This document shows, one piece after another, positions 18,692 to 27,271 of a stretch of 64,000 nucleotides of DNA. A program made the translations under genes and the position numbers. The notes beneath the pieces were generated by a model, which saw only the letters and a list, made by a program, of their open reading frames with translations, made no database searches and was not told the origin of the DNA. Every line of letters begins with the position of its first letter. Position 1 is the first letter of the stretch. The DNA comes from Bordetella avium. Its GTDB lineage: Bacteria; Pseudomonadota; Gammaproteobacteria; Burkholderiales; Burkholderiaceae_B. The DNA lies in NCBI RefSeq assembly GCF_034424645.1, contig NZ_CP139969.1, forward strand, positions 1,612,001 to 1,676,000. Direction: 5' to 3'.

Positions 18692-18925
18692 TCAGCCCAG
18701 GCCGTCGTTGTAGCCGCCGGCCAAATAGCGCGGCAAACCCTCGTGGCTGGTCAGCACGGCACGGGCTTCATCGCTCGTGAAGGGCAGGCCGAACTCGGAA
18801 GAAAGACCTGCGAGGGTGTCGAGCACCGCCATGACGCTGCAGCCTTCGAAGGGCCGAAGCCGTTCGGCCACGACGGGATTGGTGTCGGAAAGGTGTAGCA
18901 AGCGCAGTACGTTGATCTTGCTCAT
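18692..18925 (-). CDS. Nif11-like short protein with C-terminal double glycine
   Basis: 77 residues from ATG 18925. The pattern is that of Nif11-type proteins and peptide leaders: an N-terminal helix (VLRLLHLSDTNPVVAERL), then a helix-turn ending FGLPFTSDEARAVLTSHEG, then LAGG at 68-71, leaving only YNDGLG after it. In Nif11 leader peptides the double glycine is the cleavage site before the core. Here the remaining six residues are very short and contain no Cys, Ser or Thr, so a modified-peptide role is doubtful. No maturase or peptidase-ABC gene is beside it. Lies 88 bases after another small gene on the same strand. Family call is by eye. Confidence 0.55.
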   Translation of the reverse strand: MSKINVLRLLHLSDTNPVVAERLRPFEGCSVMAVLDTLAGLSSEFGLPFTSDEARAVLTSHEGLPRYLAGGYNDGLG

Positions 18926-19013
18926 GTCATCCCCTTGAAGGGCCGAGCGGAGGGTCTCTGCCGTTTGTCTGATGCTACCGCGAAACCTTTTTTTGTGCAG
19001 CCCCCGACGCGCT

Positions 19014-19292
19014 TCAAGCTTCGGGCGGCGTGATGGGATCGCGGCCTGCCGCTTCCAGATAGGCATTGACGGCCAGGTTGAGCTGGCCGAGCGCATGACC
19101 GGTGAGCGGCCGGTCGGCGCGCGGCGCGATCAGGCCGGCGGCGATGGTCTCGAACGCTGCGCCGAAACGGGCGCGGGTGTCGGGGTCTTGTGCTTCGATG
19201 AGGCAGTGCAGGGCGGACTCGGCCGTTGCGGTCTTGGCGGCCAATTCCTGGATGGCTTGAGCGAAAGCGACGAGGACTTCTTGATTTTCCAT
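19014..19292 (-). CDS. conserved-looking hypothetical, all-helical
   Basis: 92 residues from ATG 19292. The sequence is Ala/Leu-rich and strongly helical (EVLVAFAQAIQELAAKTATAE, then RFGAAFETIAAGLI) and ends PITPPEA. No signal peptide and no membrane segment. Not recognised. First of a two-gene minus-strand unit with the Nif11-like gene, and it begins 48 bases after the lrp gene stops, so it may be read through from lrp. Confidence 0.6.
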   Translation of the reverse strand: MENQEVLVAFAQAIQELAAKTATAESALHCLIEAQDPDTRARFGAAFETIAAGLIAPRADRPLTGHALGQLNLAVNAYLEAAGRDPITPPEA

Positions 19293-19340
19293 GTGATTTC
19301 CAGAGCTAAACCGGCAGTGTAGGCGATTGCCCGGGCAGCT

Positions 19341-19811
19341 TCAGCGCAAGGGCACGGCCGTGGTGTAGAGCACTTGCTTGAGCGCGAAGCTGGAACGAAT
19401 GCTGGCCACACCAGGAATGCGGGTGATGCGTTCGACGATCAGGCGCTCCAGCGCATCGACGTCTTCGACCAGGGCTCGCACCAGATAATCGGCATCGCCC
19501 GACATGAGATAACACTCCATGATTTCCGGCAGTACGGCGATTTCGCGCTCAAAAACATCGAGCGTGGCTTTGCGCTGCTTATCGAGCGAGATCTGAATGA
19601 ATACATTGACCTTCAAGCCCAGCTTGCGGGCATTGAGCAGGGTGACGCGTCGGTCGATAAGGCCGTCGTTTTCCAGTTTTCGCACCCGCGCCAGGCAGGG
19701 GGAGGGGGAAAGGTTGACGCGCTGGGCCAACTCGACATTGGACAGGCGCGCATCGCGCTGCAATTCGTTCAAAATCCGGATGTCTGTGGCGTCTAGCGTG
19801 ATGTCAGGCAT
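19341..19811 (-). CDS. Lrp/AsnC family transcriptional regulator
   Basis: 156 residues from ATG 19811. N-terminal winged helix-turn-helix with [35 protein letters not shown], and a C-terminal RAM/ACT-like domain containing the conserved [21 protein letters not shown], which usually binds amino acids. Divergent from a DMT-type exporter with 150 bases between, the usual arrangement when an Lrp protein controls an amino-acid exporter. Ligand unknown. Confidence 0.92.
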   Translation of the reverse strand: MPDITLDATDIRILNELQRDARLSNVELAQRVNLSPSPCLARVRKLENDGLIDRRVTLLNARKLGLKVNVFIQISLDKQRKATLDVFEREIAVLPEIMECYLMSGDADYLVRALVEDVDALERLIVERITRIPGVASIRSSFALKQVLYTTAVPLR

Positions 19812-19961
19812 GATTGGATGGTTGTTGTTTAAAAAACAGCTCGAACATGCTGCCATCATAGCGGATGGCCGCGTATTGCAGCAGCTCCGAACAGGGGGCC
19901 GCCGATAGACTGTCGCTCGTTCACCGCTTCTTTCCGAGGCGGGTTTCGGCAGTCTGGATTC

Positions 19962-20885
19962 ATGCATCAGTTTCAATCGGCCCGCAAGCTTCTTCCCCTG
20001 ATTTGCGCGGTGTTCGTGTGGGGGGGGAATTGGCCGATCATGAAATTGGGCCTGGCTCACATGAGCCCGCTGTGGCTGGCGGCCTGCCGTTTTGGTTCGG
20101 CGACGCTGGTGAGCCTGTTAGTACTGGGCGCGCTGGGCCGTTTGCGCCGCCCGAGCGCAGCGCAATGGCCGCTGGTCGCCGGCGTGGGTTTGTTGCAGAT
20201 GGCCGCTTTCACCGCCCTTGCTCTCTGGGCTTTGCAATATGTGCCGCCCGGACGCGCCTCCATCATTGCCTATGCGACTTCTGTCTGGGTCATTCCCCTG
20301 TCGGCATTGTGGCTCAAGGAGCGTTTGTCAGCCGTCCAATGGCTGGCCACCTTGTTGAGCTATGCCGGTATCGGCATGATTGTGGCACCCGCCTTCAGCC
20401 CATGGCAGCCGCAGTTGGTCGTGGGACTGGGTATGTTGCTGGGCGCCTCCTTCGCTTGGGCTTGCAATATCGTGCAACTGCGCGCGGGGCGCTCCGTCAG
20501 GCTGGGTGTAGAGATGATTCCCTGGCAGACCGGCCTGGCTTGCCTGCCTCTTATCGCGTTGGCCTGGCTGCGCGATGGCGCGCCGGTGTTTCTGGCGCAG
20601 CCCGAGGTCTGGCCCTTGATTGCCTACACGGGGCCGCTGGCCACCGCCTTGACCTTTATCGTGGTGCTGACCATGACGCAGCGCATGCCCCCTGTGGCGA
20701 CGTCAATCGCCATGCTCTGCGTGCCGCTGATCGGTCTGGTGGTGTCGTCCTGGGTGTTTAAGGAGCGCCTGTCTGCCGATTTGCTCTGGGGGCTGGTCTT
20801 TATTGGCGCCAGTGTGATGGTGTCGGCCTTAGGAGAAAAATGCCTCCCTCGACTGACGGGTTTTTTTGTGCGGGCGCAAGAATGA
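19962..20885 (+). CDS. EamA/DMT family transporter
   Basis: 307 residues with ten predicted membrane segments in two EamA halves. The first half has the typical [15 protein letters not shown] and the second ends the repeat with [22 protein letters not shown]; both halves carry the LKERLS-like loop. Such proteins export or import amino acids and small metabolites in the inner membrane. Divergent from the Lrp gene, which suggests amino-acid export. The last 20 residues after the final membrane segment are not typical and the DNA there resembles a terminator. Confidence 0.85.
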   Translation: MHQFQSARKLLPLICAVFVWGGNWPIMKLGLAHMSPLWLAACRFGSATLVSLLVLGALGRLRRPSAAQWPLVAGVGLLQMAAFTALALWALQYVPPGRASIIAYATSVWVIPLSALWLKERLSAVQWLATLLSYAGIGMIVAPAFSPWQPQLVVGLGMLLGASFAWACNIVQLRAGRSVRLGVEMIPWQTGLACLPLIALAWLRDGAPVFLAQPEVWPLIAYTGPLATALTFIVVLTMTQRMPPVATSIAMLCVPLIGLVVSSWVFKERLSADLLWGLVFIGASVMVSALGEKCLPRLTGFFVRAQE

Positions 20886-21057
20886 CAAAATGTTTCTGCA
20901 AAGGCACGAGAGTATTCGCGCTTTCATTCGGGGTTTCGTAGTAGTACGAGTTACAGCTGGTGCCATTTTTTGCTTCGCAGAATGCCTGGGCGCCAAGTCA
21001 GGGTGCGGGAGTTTGTATAAGGTTAAGGGCATATCAACCCTGGCACGGAGACTTCCC

Positions 21058-21645
21058 ATGTTTAACGCTCGCTTCAAACGCATCGGCATGGCCGCCGCGA
21101 CGGTGGCTTTGGCAGGCCTGGTCTTTTCCGGCTGCACCGCGACCAATGCACAGGACAGCGGTTCGGCGCAAAGCCAACGCCAGCAGATCGATGCCGGCGC
21201 TGATGCAACGCTGTCGCGGCTGTATGAGGCTTCGCCAGATGCGCGCGCGCTGGTTCGGGAAGCCAAGGGTGTGCTGGTGTTCCCCTCGGTGGTGAGCGCG
21301 GGCTTTATCGTCGGAGCGCAATACGGCAAGGGGGTGTTGCGCGTCGGCGGGGTAGATACGGCCTACTACAGCACGGCAGGCGGCTCGGTCGGTTTTCAGG
21401 CGGGGGCGCAATCCAAGGCTATCGTCGTGCTCTTCATGACACAGGATGCCTTGAACAAATTCCGCAACAGTGACGGCTGGACCGCCGGCGTTGACGCCTT
21501 TGTTGCGGTCGCTACGATCGGCGCGAATGGTCATATCGACACCCGTACTGCGCAACAGCCGGTGATCGGCTTTGTGCTGAATAACGCGGGCCTGATGGCG
21601 GGCATCTCGCTCGAAGGCACCAAGATCAACAAGCTCAATCTCTAA
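21058..21645 (+). CDS. YSC84/SYLF-domain lipoprotein
   Basis: 195 residues from ATG 21058. An N-terminal lipoprotein signal ends FSGC (Cys25), so the mature protein is lipidated. The rest matches the bacterial YSC84/SYLF family: REAKGVLVFPSVVSAGFIVGAQYGKGVL, then YSTAGGSVGFQAGAQSKAIVVLFM and IGANGHIDT, a lipid-binding fold. Function in bacteria unknown; often in envelope stress loci. Followed by a CsbD/DUF883-like stress gene, consistent with a stress pair. Confidence 0.85.
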   Translation: MFNARFKRIGMAAATVALAGLVFSGCTATNAQDSGSAQSQRQQIDAGADATLSRLYEASPDARALVREAKGVLVFPSVVSAGFIVGAQYGKGVLRVGGVDTAYYSTAGGSVGFQAGAQSKAIVVLFMTQDALNKFRNSDGWTAGVDAFVAVATIGANGHIDTRTAQQPVIGFVLNNAGLMAGISLEGTKINKLNL

Positions 21646-21690
21646 GCCTTTCTGCAGGGCTTGATACTCAACCACGACAAGGAGCGCACG

Positions 21691-21975
21691 ATGGCGAACG
21701 ATACGGTGGCCGGCAAGGTCAAGGAGTTGGCAGGACGCGGTGAGGAGGCTTTGGGTGTGGTGGCCGAGGACGTCGGTTTGCGCGCCAGGGGTCTGGCGCG
21801 GCAGGTCGAAGGCAAGATCCAGGGTGTTGCCGGCTGCGTGAGCGACAGCTATGACGACGTGGCCGATACCGTGCAGTCGGTGGTGCGCCGCCACCCTGTG
21901 GGTTCGCTGCTCGTCGTGGGGGCGCTCGCCTATCTGCTGGGCCGCGTTGCCGGGTCGATCCAGCGACGTCACTGA
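21691..21975 (+). CDS. CsbD/ElaB-like stress protein with a single C-terminal membrane segment
   Basis: 94 residues from ATG 21691, with GGAG six bases ahead. The first 55 residues are a charged amphipathic helix with VAGKVKELAGRGEEALG and VEGKIQGVAG, the repeat seen in CsbD proteins. Residues about 66-86 (RRHPVGSLLVVGALAYLLG) form one membrane segment like that of ElaB/YqjD (DUF883) proteins, which tether ribosomes or localise to the membrane in stationary phase. Which family it belongs to is not decided by eye. Confidence 0.75.
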   Translation: MANDTVAGKVKELAGRGEEALGVVAEDVGLRARGLARQVEGKIQGVAGCVSDSYDDVADTVQSVVRRHPVGSLLVVGALAYLLGRVAGSIQRRH

Positions 21976-22027
21976 TTGCCCGCCTGCCTGCCTGCGCATC
22001 CGCCGCAGGCAGGCATGCCCGCCGGGT

Positions 22028-22447
22028 TCAATTACCCCGGTAGGTGGAGAAGCCATAAGGGCTTAGCAAAAGCGGGATGTGATAGTGCTTGACCGAACCG
22101 TCTACAGAGAAGATGACGGGCACTTCGGGAAAGAAGGTTTTGCCTTGATGCTCGGCAAACCATTTTCCGGTCTTGAATGTGACTTTGTAGGTGCCTGGTT
22201 CCAGGCTGGCCCCGGCAGGAAACAGCGCCGAGATGCGGCCAACCTCGTTGGTGACGCCCGAGGACAACAGCTTCCATTGCTGCTCGCCTTGGGCTTTTTC
22301 CAGCGTGACGGCGACGCCCGACGAAGGCAGTCCGGTTTCAAGATTCAGCACATGGACGCTGAGCGGATTGCCCTCGGCCATGGCTTGGCCGGCAATCAAC
22401 AGGCTGGCGCTCAAAACAGAAGCACGGATCAGAGCGATGGTTTTCAT
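22028..22447 (-). CDS. uraH: 5-hydroxyisourate hydrolase, exported (transthyretin-like)
   Basis: 139 residues. A signal peptide (residues 1-24, cleavage AMA/E) is followed by the transthyretin fold: LSVHVLNLETGLPSSGVAV with the active-site His32, an Arg/GR segment in the middle, and the C-terminal HYHIPLLLSPYGFSTYRG. The family's last tetrapeptide YRGS reads YRGN here. The enzyme hydrolyses 5-hydroxyisourate, the unstable urate oxidase product. A periplasmic version is known in E. coli (HiuH/YedX), controlled by the redox-responsive HprR-HprS pair. Here it is second in an operon with a HbpS-like gene, divergent from a two-component system. Confidence 0.92.
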   Translation of the reverse strand: MKTIALIRASVLSASLLIAGQAMAEGNPLSVHVLNLETGLPSSGVAVTLEKAQGEQQWKLLSSGVTNEVGRISALFPAGASLEPGTYKVTFKTGKWFAEHQGKTFFPEVPVIFSVDGSVKHYHIPLLLSPYGFSTYRGN

Positions 22448-22460
22448 GGTGATTCCTGTG

Positions 22461-22946
22461 TCATGAGTTGGGAAGGAGTTTCGCAATCGCGCGCAGCGCG
22501 CATTGATCGTCAGCGTCGGCGCTGCCCGTGCCGGCGACGCCAATGGCGCCGATGACTTGTCCCTGAACCTTGAGGGGCAGACCACCGCCCAGCAAGAGCA
22601 GTTCTGGCAGCGTCACGAGGTTTTGCGCCGTGGGCGTGGTTCGCGCACGTTCCGCAAGCTCGCTTGTTTTGGTCTTGGTCGATAGCGCGGTATAGGCTTT
22701 GCGCTGGGCCGCCAAGCTGTTGTGCGGTCCGATATTGTCGGCGCGTTGCAGGGCCACCAGATTGCCGCCACGGTCCACGACGGCAACCACGGCATCGCGT
22801 CCTTGCGCCTGGCATTGGCGCAGCGTTTCGTTGATGAGATCTTGCGCCAGCGCCAGGGATACCTCTTGCTGCTGTAGTACTGGCGGGGCCGCGAGGGTGG
22901 GTAGGCTGACCAGGCCAAGCAGGCAAATGAACAGTTTTAAAGGCAT
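22461..22946 (-). CDS. HbpS/GlcG family haem-binding protein, exported
   Basis: 161 residues. Signal peptide at 1-19 (LPTLAA), then the GlcG/HbpS fold: LALAQDLINETLRQCQAQGRDAVVAVVDRGGNLVALQRAD, AAQRKAYTALSTKT and the end GQVIGAIGVAGTGSADADDQCA. The family forms octamers; HbpS of Streptomyces binds haem outside the cell and passes redox signals to the SenS kinase. Two cysteines (in RQCQ and DQCA) remain in the mature protein. It is the first gene of the operon with the HIU hydrolase, 13 bases ahead, and faces a response regulator gene across 147 bases. Confidence 0.88.
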   Translation of the reverse strand: MPLKLFICLLGLVSLPTLAAPPVLQQQEVSLALAQDLINETLRQCQAQGRDAVVAVVDRGGNLVALQRADNIGPHNSLAAQRKAYTALSTKTKTSELAERARTTPTAQNLVTLPELLLLGGGLPLKVQGQVIGAIGVAGTGSADADDQCALRAIAKLLPNS

Positions 22947-23015
22947 GTGCTCTCCTATCTACACCTTGCACATGCATAAGATAAGCTGTAGGGGCGCTCA
23001 CCCAAATGGCAGGAA

Positions 23016-23033
23016 AATGACAATTCTGTAATC
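23016..23033. promoter_or_regulatory. CusR/HprR-like operator in the divergent promoter region
   Basis: AATGACAATTCTGTAATC on the plus strand. Read on the minus strand it matches 14 of 18 positions of CATTACAAAATTGTAATG, the box bound by E. coli HprR and CusR ahead of hiuH. It lies between the exported HbpS-HIU hydrolase operon and the response regulator gene, where such a regulator would act on both. Confidence 0.65.
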
Positions 23034-23093
23034 CCGACGGCCTAGACTGCGCGCTAGATTGTTTCTCTTTCCGGAGGGAGAGCAGGAGGGCGC

Positions 23094-23765
23094 GTGCGGA
23101 TATTGATCGTCGAGGATGAGCCTAAGACAGCCGACTATCTTGCAGGGGGGCTGGCTGAGTCCGGCTATGCCGTGACTGTAGCCCGTGACGGCCGCAGCGC
23201 TCAGCATTGTTTTGAATCGGCGCTTTTTGATCTGGTGCTGCTTGATGTGATGCTGCCCGGCATGGATGGGTGGGAAGTCTTGCGTGTCATCCGACGCAGG
23301 GCCAGCACGCCAGTTTTGTTTTTGAGTGCGCGTGACAGTGTCCAGGATCGTGTCAAAGGTCTGGAGCTGGGGGGTGACGACTATCTGATTAAGCCGTTTT
23401 CCTACGCTGAATTGCTGGCGCGTGTCCGATCTTTGTTGCGTAGGGGGCCTGTGCAGTGCCAGGATGTCCTGCGCCTCGGCGATCTGGAGATGGTCGTCGG
23501 TCGCTTTGAGGTACGCCGTGCTGGCCGCTTGATCCGTCTGACTGCCAAAGAGTTTGTCTTGCTGCGCTTATTGTTGGAGCGTCAGGGCGAGGTGCTGACG
23601 CGCACCATGATTGCCTCGCATGTATGGTTGATGAACTTTGATTGCGACACGAATGTCGTGGATGTCGCGATCCGGCGCTTGCGCATGAAAATTGACGAGC
23701 CCTATCCCGACCGGCTCATTCATACCGTTCGGGGGATGGGCTATCGGCTGGCATTGTGCGAATGA
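23094..23765 (+). CDS. OmpR-family response regulator, CusR/HprR-like
   Basis: 223 residues from a GTG at 23094, chosen because GGAGGG lies just ahead and the product then starts MRILIVEDEP. Receiver domain at 1-115 with phospho-acceptor Asp51 (LLDVMLPGMDGW), acidic pair at 8-9 and Lys in LIKPFSY. The C-terminal winged helix (residues 125-220) has RLTAKEFVLLRLLLERQGEVLTR and VVDVAIRRLRMKID, as in CusR, HprR and PcoR. Overlaps the kinase start by ATGA. Probably controls the divergent exported operon. Confidence 0.93.
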   Translation: MRILIVEDEPKTADYLAGGLAESGYAVTVARDGRSAQHCFESALFDLVLLDVMLPGMDGWEVLRVIRRRASTPVLFLSARDSVQDRVKGLELGGDDYLIKPFSYAELLARVRSLLRRGPVQCQDVLRLGDLEMVVGRFEVRRAGRLIRLTAKEFVLLRLLLERQGEVLTRTMIASHVWLMNFDCDTNVVDVAIRRLRMKIDEPYPDRLIHTVRGMGYRLALCE

Positions 23766-25180
23766 GGCCGCGTTCGCTACGTCTGCATCTGAGCCTGGCG
23801 TTCGCCTTGCTCAGTCTGGTGGTGTTGGGGGGTCTGGGGGCCTATCTCTACTATGGCTTGGCGCGGCAACTCGCAGCCAGCGATGACCAGGCGCTGGAGC
23901 GGCGTCTGGCGCGCATGGACGGCCTGCTGCAGGACGCGGAAAGCCTGGATTTGCTGCGCAAGCGGCCCCTGATTTTCGACAGCATGATGGGTCGCCGCGA
24001 CAGCGTGCTGTGGGTGCTGGGTATCTCGGGTGAGGTGCTGCTGACCATTAATGGCCGAGGCTTGCCTACCCCCGATTTGTCTGCGATCGGCGCCATGGTG
24101 GGTTTCCGTACCGATATCGTTGGTGCGAGGCATTTGCGGCTGGCTTGGCGTCCCAGGTCCAAAGGCGCGGGGATGCTGGTTGCGGCTCTGGATCTTCAGG
24201 AACGCGATGCCATGCTCGCGATGTATCGCCAACGCTTGCTGGTTGCGCTTCTGGCGGGAGGCGTGGTGGCTTTTGCTCTGGCCTACGCACTGAGCTGGCG
24301 GGGGTTGAGGGGTCTGCGCGTGTTGGCAGGCAAGGTGTCAGGCATCAACGTGACTGGCTTGCGCGAGCGTTTGCATGACGATGATGCCTACCTGGAACTG
24401 GGCCAGATGGCCCGCGCGCTGGATGGCATGCTGGACCGTTTGCAGGAAGGTTTCGAACGCTTGTCGCGCTACTCGGAGGACCTGGCTCATGAGTTGCGCA
24501 CTCCCTTGAGCATTTTGATGGGGCAGACGCAGCGCACGGTGCAGCGGCCCCGCGAGGCGGCGGTCTACGAGGAGGTGCTGCTGTCGCATCTGGAAGAGTA
24601 TGAACGCCTGAACCGCTTGATTGACGGCATGCTGTTTTTGGCGCGGGTGCGTGCCTGTGAATCCGCACCGGATTGTGCCCTGGTGGATATGTGTCAGTTG
24701 TCGCAGCAGCTATGCGCGTATTTCGAGGGCATGGCCCAGGAGCGGGGAATGGTCCTGCGCTACCTTGTCGCCTGCGATGTCCGTGCCGACAGTGTCTTGC
24801 TGCGGCGGGCCTTGGCGAATTTGCTGGCGAACGCCATTCGCTATGGTGAGGCGGGAACAGAGGTGGTGTTATCCGTCCAGTGCCGCGGGCAGGGGGCGGA
24901 AATATCGGTTCACAGCAAGGGGGAGGCGATCGCTCGGGAAGACTTGTCACGCATTTTCGAGCGCTTTTATCGTTGCGATCCGTCGCGCGCCGGGTCTCGG
25001 GAGGGTAGCGGCCTGGGCTTGGCCATTGTTCGTGCGATTGCCGAGCAGCATGGCGGCCGAGTCTGGGCGACGAGTGATGAGGCCGGTACGGTTATTTTTC
25101 TGTATCTGCCGGGGGCTTCGATGCCTCTCAAGACCGGCGCGATACCCGAGAAAAGATCAGACAATCTGTCGGGGGTGTGA
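23762..25180 (+). CDS. sensor histidine kinase, HprS/CusS-like plan
   Basis: 472 residues, with an ATG overlapping the regulator stop. Membrane segments at about 12-32 and 158-178 enclose a periplasmic sensor domain of about 125 residues that contains no Cys and only scattered Met, unlike metal-sensing CusS and unlike the Cys-dependent HprS. HAMP follows, then HisKA with His243 in SEDLAHELRTPLS, and the ATPase domain with ALANLLANAIRYG (N box) and GSGLGLAIVRAIAEQHGG (G2). What it senses is not evident; the exported HbpS-like protein next door is the obvious candidate partner. Confidence 0.93.
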   Translation: MRPRSLRLHLSLAFALLSLVVLGGLGAYLYYGLARQLAASDDQALERRLARMDGLLQDAESLDLLRKRPLIFDSMMGRRDSVLWVLGISGEVLLTINGRGLPTPDLSAIGAMVGFRTDIVGARHLRLAWRPRSKGAGMLVAALDLQERDAMLAMYRQRLLVALLAGGVVAFALAYALSWRGLRGLRVLAGKVSGINVTGLRERLHDDDAYLELGQMARALDGMLDRLQEGFERLSRYSEDLAHELRTPLSILMGQTQRTVQRPREAAVYEEVLLSHLEEYERLNRLIDGMLFLARVRACESAPDCALVDMCQLSQQLCAYFEGMAQERGMVLRYLVACDVRADSVLLRRALANLLANAIRYGEAGTEVVLSVQCRGQGAEISVHSKGEAIAREDLSRIFERFYRCDPSRAGSREGSGLGLAIVRAIAEQHGGRVWATSDEAGTVIFLYLPGASMPLKTGAIPEKRSDNLSGV

Positions 25181-25436
25181 TAAAAAACTAAGCATGGCGG
25201 CGCAGGGCTTATGTTCGTATCGATAGCGGCCTTGATGAATGGCCGGCTCTTTACCGCTAGGCAAGGCCCGGGGAGACAGAAGCGAACCTGTTCTTGTAGA
25301 GGACAGCCGGCATGCCGCGCTTGCGCTGTTTCGCAAGCTGAGCGATGACGGGGAATCGAGCAGATACGAGTTATTGGGCCGCACTTTCCCGGAGCATGAT
25401 ATGGTCTGCTCTTTCCATAGTGAGGTTTGCGTCAAC

Positions 25437-25649
25437 ATGGCAAGGCATCAGTTTCAACAGGGCGAGCTGGCGTATTGGTTGCAGATCATCGCCGAACAGG
25501 GCGCGCAAGCGCAGGTGCCCGAGAGTTTCGCCGATGCTTTGCTGACCCTGCGTTGCGTCGAACGCGCTGCCGATGGCCAACTGCTAATCACTGAGAAAGG
25601 AAGGCTGGCATTGCATATGGAAGGGCCGGGGGCGATTCACCGCCATTAG
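25437..25649 (+). CDS. hypothetical small protein
   Basis: 70 residues from ATG 25437 (MARHQFQQGELAYWLQIIAEQG), ending in a His/Gly-rich tail. The frame stays open back to 25239, giving a 136-residue alternative, but no good ribosome binding site supports either start and the extra part has odd composition. No signal peptide or membrane segment. Unrecognised; it stands alone after the kinase gene. Confidence 0.5.
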   Translation: MARHQFQQGELAYWLQIIAEQGAQAQVPESFADALLTLRCVERAADGQLLITEKGRLALHMEGPGAIHRH

Positions 25650-25806
25650 GCGCGCCAATGGAACAGGCTGTTGCGCTGAATAAAAGATTGAACTTGTAAG
25701 AAACAGGGCAGTCGAACTACTAAAGGCGGGGATTAGTCTGATTAACCCCCCGCTCTTTGTTGACAAGACGGCCATCCGGCCGACTTGAGCGCACTGGGAG
25801 GACGCC

Positions 25807-26019
25807 ATGCAGCTTCGCGACCAGGAAGTACTGATAGATCTGTCCACCGCAGCGATGGACACGGGCGGGTACGGTGTTTTGCTGACTGTCACGGCCGAGG
25901 GCGGAACTGAGATCGACGCCGCGTTTTCTTACCTCGGCACATGTGCCTCGCTCGATGAGGCGCGTGATCGCGCAGAGTCGTTCGCACAAGATTGGTTACG
26001 CGAAAACGTCTATCGTTAA
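25807..26019 (+). CDS. hypothetical small acidic protein
   Basis: 70 residues with a strong ribosome binding site (GGGAGGA, five to six bases ahead of ATG). The product has two beta-like stretches (QEVLIDLSTAAMDTGGYGVLLTV) and a helix SLDEARDRAESFAQDWL, the shape of a small stand-alone domain. It ends with its own terminator, so it is probably a single-gene unit. Not recognised. Confidence 0.7.
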   Translation: MQLRDQEVLIDLSTAAMDTGGYGVLLTVTAEGGTEIDAAFSYLGTCASLDEARDRAESFAQDWLRENVYR

Positions 26020-26040
26020 ACTTGACGCTTGTCGACATCC

Positions 26041-26074
26041 GGGCCAGCCGCTAATAGGCTGGCCCCTGTCTTTT
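26041..26074 (+). terminator. terminator
   Basis: A perfect 9-bp stem, GGGCCAGCC (26041-26049) with GGCTGGCCC (26057-26065), loop of 7, followed by CTGTCTTTT. It begins 21 bases after the stop of the small acidic protein gene. Confidence 0.9.
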
Positions 26075-26149
26075 AGTATGACGCAGCTTGCCGCGGGACT
26101 TGAGTTATGCTGCCGTTTGACCGCAACGTGCCTATTCTAGCCAGCAGGT

Positions 26150-27214
26150 ATGTCTCTCTCCGCACTCGCTGAAATCCAATCCGCTTTGCGCCAGCATTTT
26201 GACGATGTGGTGCTGCCCCTGTGGCGCAGCACCGGGTTCAATACTGAGCTTGACCTGCCTTTCGAGGCCTTGACCGAGGCGGGGCCTTTGCCGGTCACGC
26301 GTTATCGGGCGATGGCCTGTGCCCGTCAGGTGTTTGTTTATGCGCGCACGCCAGGGGGCGAGCAGCATGCTGGCCGATTGTTCGACGCCTTGCGCACTTA
26401 CTTTCGCAATCCTTCGGGCGGCTGGTACTACAGCGTCGACGCCGACGGCCAGCCACTGGATGCCACGCAAGATCTTTACACCCACGCGTTTGTGCTCTTG
26501 GCCTGTGCGGCATGGTTCGAGCGTACGAGGCGTGCCGATGCGCACAAGCTTTTGCTGGCCACCGCACGCGATATCGAAGGCCGGTTTCGTGACCGCGATG
26601 GTCTGTATATCGCTGCCCGCGACGAGCAGGGCCGGACAGTACGTGGCCCGGAACAGAATCCCGTCATGCACCTGACCGAGGCCTATCTTGCCGCGGCCTG
26701 TCTGGTGGAGCCGGCTTGGTTTGCCGAGCGGCTGCGCGATCTGGCGCGGCAGGTTTTTGATGTTTATGTCGATCCCGAGACGCATTGCGTGTTGGAACTG
26801 CCCAGCGGACAGCCGGGTAACCGCATCGAGCCTGGCCATCAATTCGAGTGGTACGCCTTGCTGGATAGTGCTCCCGAGGTTTTTGACGGCCTGGAGCTGG
26901 CATCGGCCGCGCCGCTTGCAGCGGCTTGGGGGCAAGCGCATGGGGTGTCGCCGCAAAGTTGCGGCGTTTGCGCTGCGCTGGCGCCGGATGGCTCGGTGCT
27001 GGATGCGCAGGAGCGGATCTGGGCTCAGACCGAATACGCGCGCTACCTAGGGCTGATCCACAGCCCGCAACGGCTGCGGCAGTTACAGGCGCTTCGTGAG
27101 CGCTTTCTGCATGCGGGAGGGTGGCATGAGGTGTTGAGCCCGGAGGGCAAGGTGCTGCGGGCCGATATGCCGAGCACGACACCCTATCATCTCTGGACGG
27201 GCTATCTCGGCTAA
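26150..27214 (+). CDS. N-acylglucosamine 2-epimerase (AGE) family isomerase
   Basis: 354 residues, an alpha/alpha-barrel sugar isomerase. Visible family features are the LPLWRSTGFN start, TRYRAMACARQVFVYA, the segment GGWYYSVDADGQPLDATQDLYTHAFVLLA, NPVMHLTEAYLAA and PGHQFEWYALLD with conserved His residues of the active site, and a C-terminal GGWHEVLSPEGKV. The family covers epimerases of N-acyl glucosamine, aldose-ketose isomerases and mannose isomerases (YihS); the substrate here cannot be told. It has no sugar-transport neighbours. Confidence 0.88.
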   Translation: MSLSALAEIQSALRQHFDDVVLPLWRSTGFNTELDLPFEALTEAGPLPVTRYRAMACARQVFVYARTPGGEQHAGRLFDALRTYFRNPSGGWYYSVDADGQPLDATQDLYTHAFVLLACAAWFERTRRADAHKLLLATARDIEGRFRDRDGLYIAARDEQGRTVRGPEQNPVMHLTEAYLAAACLVEPAWFAERLRDLARQVFDVYVDPETHCVLELPSGQPGNRIEPGHQFEWYALLDSAPEVFDGLELASAAPLAAAWGQAHGVSPQSCGVCAALAPDGSVLDAQERIWAQTEYARYLGLIHSPQRLRQLQALRERFLHAGGWHEVLSPEGKVLRADMPSTTPYHLWTGYLG

Positions 27215-27271
27215 AGCCCGCGTTGTCGATGCGTCGTGATTCCAGCGCATGGGCTTGTGACCGCCTTGCCT

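Noticed and set aside
25239..25436. Longer N-terminus for the small protein ending at 25649
   Set aside because: The added 66 residues have irregular composition and the upstream ATG lacks a ribosome binding site; left as an alternative.
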